Assembly (NCBI GenBank): GCA_023433515.1
Contig: JAEZCN010000005.1
Span: forward strand, 1 to 37,867
Direction of reading: 5' to 3'
Length of the DNA stretch: 37,867 nt
From: Pseudomonadota bacterium
GTDB lineage: Bacteria; Pseudomonadota; Gammaproteobacteria; Steroidobacterales; Steroidobacteraceae
Shown here: one piece after another, positions 36,270 through 37,867 of the stretch
Layout of the letters: each line of letters opens with the position of its first letter
How positions within the stretch are numbered: the stretch's first letter is position 1
Translations under genes and position numbers: made by a program
The notes under the pieces: generated by a model
Seen by the model: only the letters and a program-made list of their open reading frames with translations
Databases searched by the model: none
What the model was told of the DNA's origin: nothing

Positions 36270-37126
36270 CGGAGTGAAGGCGTCCTCAGGAGCTGAGTCA
36301 CCGGTTCCAGACCGGCGGCAAGCTTAAGCCAGCGGCCGAGGGGATTCCACGGCACGGACGGGTCGTGGAAATCGGAGCCCATGGAGGCGTGCAGGCCGAA
36401 CTTCCGGCAGAGCGAGGCGATGCGATCGGCGTCGTTGAGGCTCATGCCCGCCATGCTGGCCTCCAGGGCCTTGCCGCCGCCCTGCGCGAACAAGGATACG
36501 AGCTCGCGCAGTTTCCCGGACGACAGGCGGTACCGGTGTGGGTGCGCGAGTACGGCGAGCGCGCCGCTGTCGCGAAGTACCGCCATGACCGCATCGAACG
36601 CCGGCCACTCCGCGGGCACGTGGCCGGGGCGGTCACGGTTGAGCCATCGATCGAACGCCTCCTGGGTGTCCCGGGCGTGCCCGTGTTCGACGAGCAGCCG
36701 CGCCAGGTGCAGTCGCGTCGGCGATGGTGATTCGCCCGCGAGCGTGGCGAGTTGCCGGCCGGGCAGGCGCGTGCGCTTCTCGAGCCGCTCGCCGATCTCC
36801 GCGAGTCGCTCGCGTCGCCGTGCGCGGACGGAGTCGAGATGGGTTCGAAGCCCGGCATGGACGGTGTCGACTTCGAGTCCGACCACGTGGATGGTTTGGC
36901 CGTGCCACATCGCCGACAACTCGACACCGGGAATGAAGCGGATGCCGGCCCGGGCGCAGGCGACGCCGGCGGCGGCGAGACCGGCAGTCGTGTCGTGATC
37001 GGTGAGCGCCAGGGTGCCGACGTTGCGCGTACGGGCGCGCTCCACCAGTGCCTCGGGCGACAGCACTCCGTCGGAGTGGTCGCTGTGCGTGTGGAAGTCG
37101 ACCAGGGGCTCGGAACTCGCGTCCAT
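36266..37126 (-). CDS. PHP-domain phosphoesterase (RNase AM/YciV-like)
   Basis: A 286-residue enzyme of the polymerase-and-histidinol-phosphatase superfamily. The four metal motifs are visible: DFHTHSDHSDG (residues about 9-19), TDHDTTAG (about 41-48), GVELS (about 65-69) and AHPHR plus GSDFHDPSVPWNPLG near the C-terminus. The W-x-P/L ending of the last motif is typical of the YciV/TrpH family, which hydrolyses 3',5'-nucleoside bisphosphates and trims RNA 5' ends. ATG at 37126 is chosen because translation reaches the first metal motif within 10 residues and TACAAT lies 11 bases upstream. First gene of the minus-strand operon. Its stop overlaps the YdcH start by 4 bp. Confidence 0.93.
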   Translation of the reverse strand: MDASSEPLVDFHTHSDHSDGVLSPEALVERARTRNVGTLALTDHDTTAGLAAAGVACARAGIRFIPGVELSAMWHGQTIHVVGLEVDTVHAGLRTHLDSVRARRRERLAEIGERLEKRTRLPGRQLATLAGESPSPTRLHLARLLVEHGHARDTQEAFDRWLNRDRPGHVPAEWPAFDAVMAVLRDSGALAVLAHPHRYRLSSGKLRELVSLFAQGGGKALEASMAGMSLNDADRIASLCRKFGLHASMGSDFHDPSVPWNPLGRWLKLAAGLEPVTQLLRTPSLR

Positions 37127-37137
37127 GTGAGCGGCGT

Positions 37138-37143
37138 ATTGTA
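37138..37143 (-). promoter_or_regulatory. -10 hexamer of the PHP-YdcH-MscS-ArfB operon
   Basis: TACAAT on the minus strand, five of six matches to TATAAT, lies 11 bases before the ATG at 37126, giving a 5' leader of only a few bases. No clear -35 is seen. Confidence 0.5.
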
Positions 37144-37222
37144 CCCCCGGCCGCCATGGCCCACCGGAATTGGTCCGCACCAGGGCGTGCGGGGCGCCGG
37201 ACGATCCGTATCATGCGCGCCC

Positions 37223-37867
37223 ATGAGCGCGCACATTCCCCGGCCGGACTGGTCGACGATCGATACGGTCCTGCTGGATCTCGACGGCACGCTGCTCGAC
37301 CAGGCCTACGACAATCACATCTGGCGGGACCTGATCCCCCAGCGATTCGCCGTCGCGCACGGGCTGGACCTGCACGAGGCGTATGCCGAGATCGCGAGGC
37401 GCTTCGCGGGCCGCAGCGGCACGCTCGAGTGGTACGACATCGACTACTGGTCGCGCACGCTGGACATCGACGTGGCGAGCCTGCACCGCGAGGTGCGCAG
37501 TCACGTGGCCTGGCTGCCGGGCGCGCAGGATTTCCTGGCGCGCATGCGTTCGATGGGCAAGCGCCTGGTGCTGCTCACGAACTCGCATCCGATCGCATTG
37601 GCGGTGAAACACGAGCAGACCGGCGTGCTCGACCGGCTGGACGAAGCGGTTTCCTCGCAGGAGTTCGGGGCGCCGAAGGAGCGGCCGGAGTTCTGGCGCG
37701 CCGCGCGGGCGCGTTTCGGCTTCGAGCCCGCTCGTAGCCTGTTCGCAGACGACAACTCGCGCATGCTCGATGCCGCGAAGGAGGCGGGCGTGCGCTGGGT
37801 GTATGGCGTGCGGCACTGGGACACCAAGGGCTCGCGACGCGAACATCTCGAGCATCCGGCCGTGGAC
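37223..37867 (+). CDS. YrfG-like HAD nucleotidase, 3' end outside window
   Basis: The first 215 residues of a HAD-superfamily hydrolase; the frame is open at the window end, and the family length (about 220) suggests it is nearly complete. Motif I is LLDLDGTLLD with D19 (nucleophile) and D21; motif II is LLTNSHP; the lysine is in GAPKERPEFW; and motif III is FADDNSRMLDAA. YDNHIWRDLIPQRF and TLEWYDIDYWSRTL match E. coli YrfG, a GMP/IMP 5'-nucleotidase. TATCAT at 37209-37214 lies 8 bases before the ATG with no Shine-Dalgarno. It diverges from the PHP gene; both enzymes act on nucleotides. Confidence 0.9.
   Translation, partial: MSAHIPRPDWSTIDTVLLDLDGTLLDQAYDNHIWRDLIPQRFAVAHGLDLHEAYAEIARRFAGRSGTLEWYDIDYWSRTLDIDVASLHREVRSHVAWLPGAQDFLARMRSMGKRLVLLTNSHPIALAVKHEQTGVLDRLDEAVSSQEFGAPKERPEFWRAARARFGFEPARSLFADDNSRMLDAAKEAGVRWVYGVRHWDTKGSRREHLEHPAVD

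Overview
The window is high-GC, densely coding chromosomal DNA from a bacterium that is most likely a gammaproteobacterium. PlsB-type glycerol-3-phosphate acyltransferase, GreB, ArfB and a YrfG-like nucleotidase support this. The DUF1302/DUF1329/YCF48/RND block, homospermidine synthase and M13/M1 peptidases would fit a Steroidobacter/Nevskia/Xanthomonas-like lineage, but the genus is inference. I see no rRNA, complete tRNA, CRISPR array or prophage. No gene-free stretch exceeds 300 bases; the longest is 23310-23531 (222 bases).

Layout. 1-3474: the 3' part of homospermidine synthase, convergent with a minus-strand operon of a GbsR/MarR regulator, a DUF4166 protein and a TIGR01777 epimerase-like SDR. 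3475-3635: a divergent control region with two promoters, each overlapped by palindromes. 3636-5989: an ArsR regulator, an acyl-CoA desaturase and a membrane/SRPBCC protein. 5977-6872: greB (minus), a 64-residue protein and a two-hairpin terminator. 6909-12364: an envelope block with an M13 peptidase lipoprotein, LemA, two TPM-domain proteins and a LysM/L,D-transpeptidase lipoprotein. 12362-12492: a small inverted-repeat element. 12503-17673: M1 aminopeptidase, rhomboid protease, an orphan contractile-tail-sheath-like protein and an exported unknown. 17681-19169: a DUF4442 thioesterase-like protein (minus), an alkyltransferase-like protein and a small alpha/beta hydrolase. 19168-19997: a complete RAYT (REP-associated tyrosine transposase) element bounded by perfect 43-bp inverted repeats that match the ends of the small element at 12362.

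19997-23309 holds a short-chain dehydrogenase divergent from plsB. 23532-32950 is a co-directional block of DUF1302 outer-membrane protein, DUF1329 protein, YCF48-type protein, RND/MMPL transporter, a PLP-dependent decarboxylase translationally coupled to the transporter, and a periplasmic metallo-beta-lactamase-fold hydrolase. 33102-33533 is a small protein resembling the haemolysin-type calcium-binding-related domain. 33534-37126 is a tight minus-strand operon: PHP phosphoesterase, YdcH-like protein, MscS channel, ArfB and a TfpX/TfpZ-like membrane protein. The window ends inside a YrfG-like HAD nucleotidase.

Most interesting points: the lone sheath protein in a protease operon; the autonomous RAYT and its apparent non-autonomous relative, three of whose four ends coincide with neighbouring stop codons; an 11-bp tandem duplication that alone separates the RND transporter from the decarboxylase (removing one copy would fuse them in frame); an M13 peptidase with Asp at the expected third zinc ligand; and several genes with a -10-like hexamer 6-8 bases before the start codon, suggesting leaderless transcripts.
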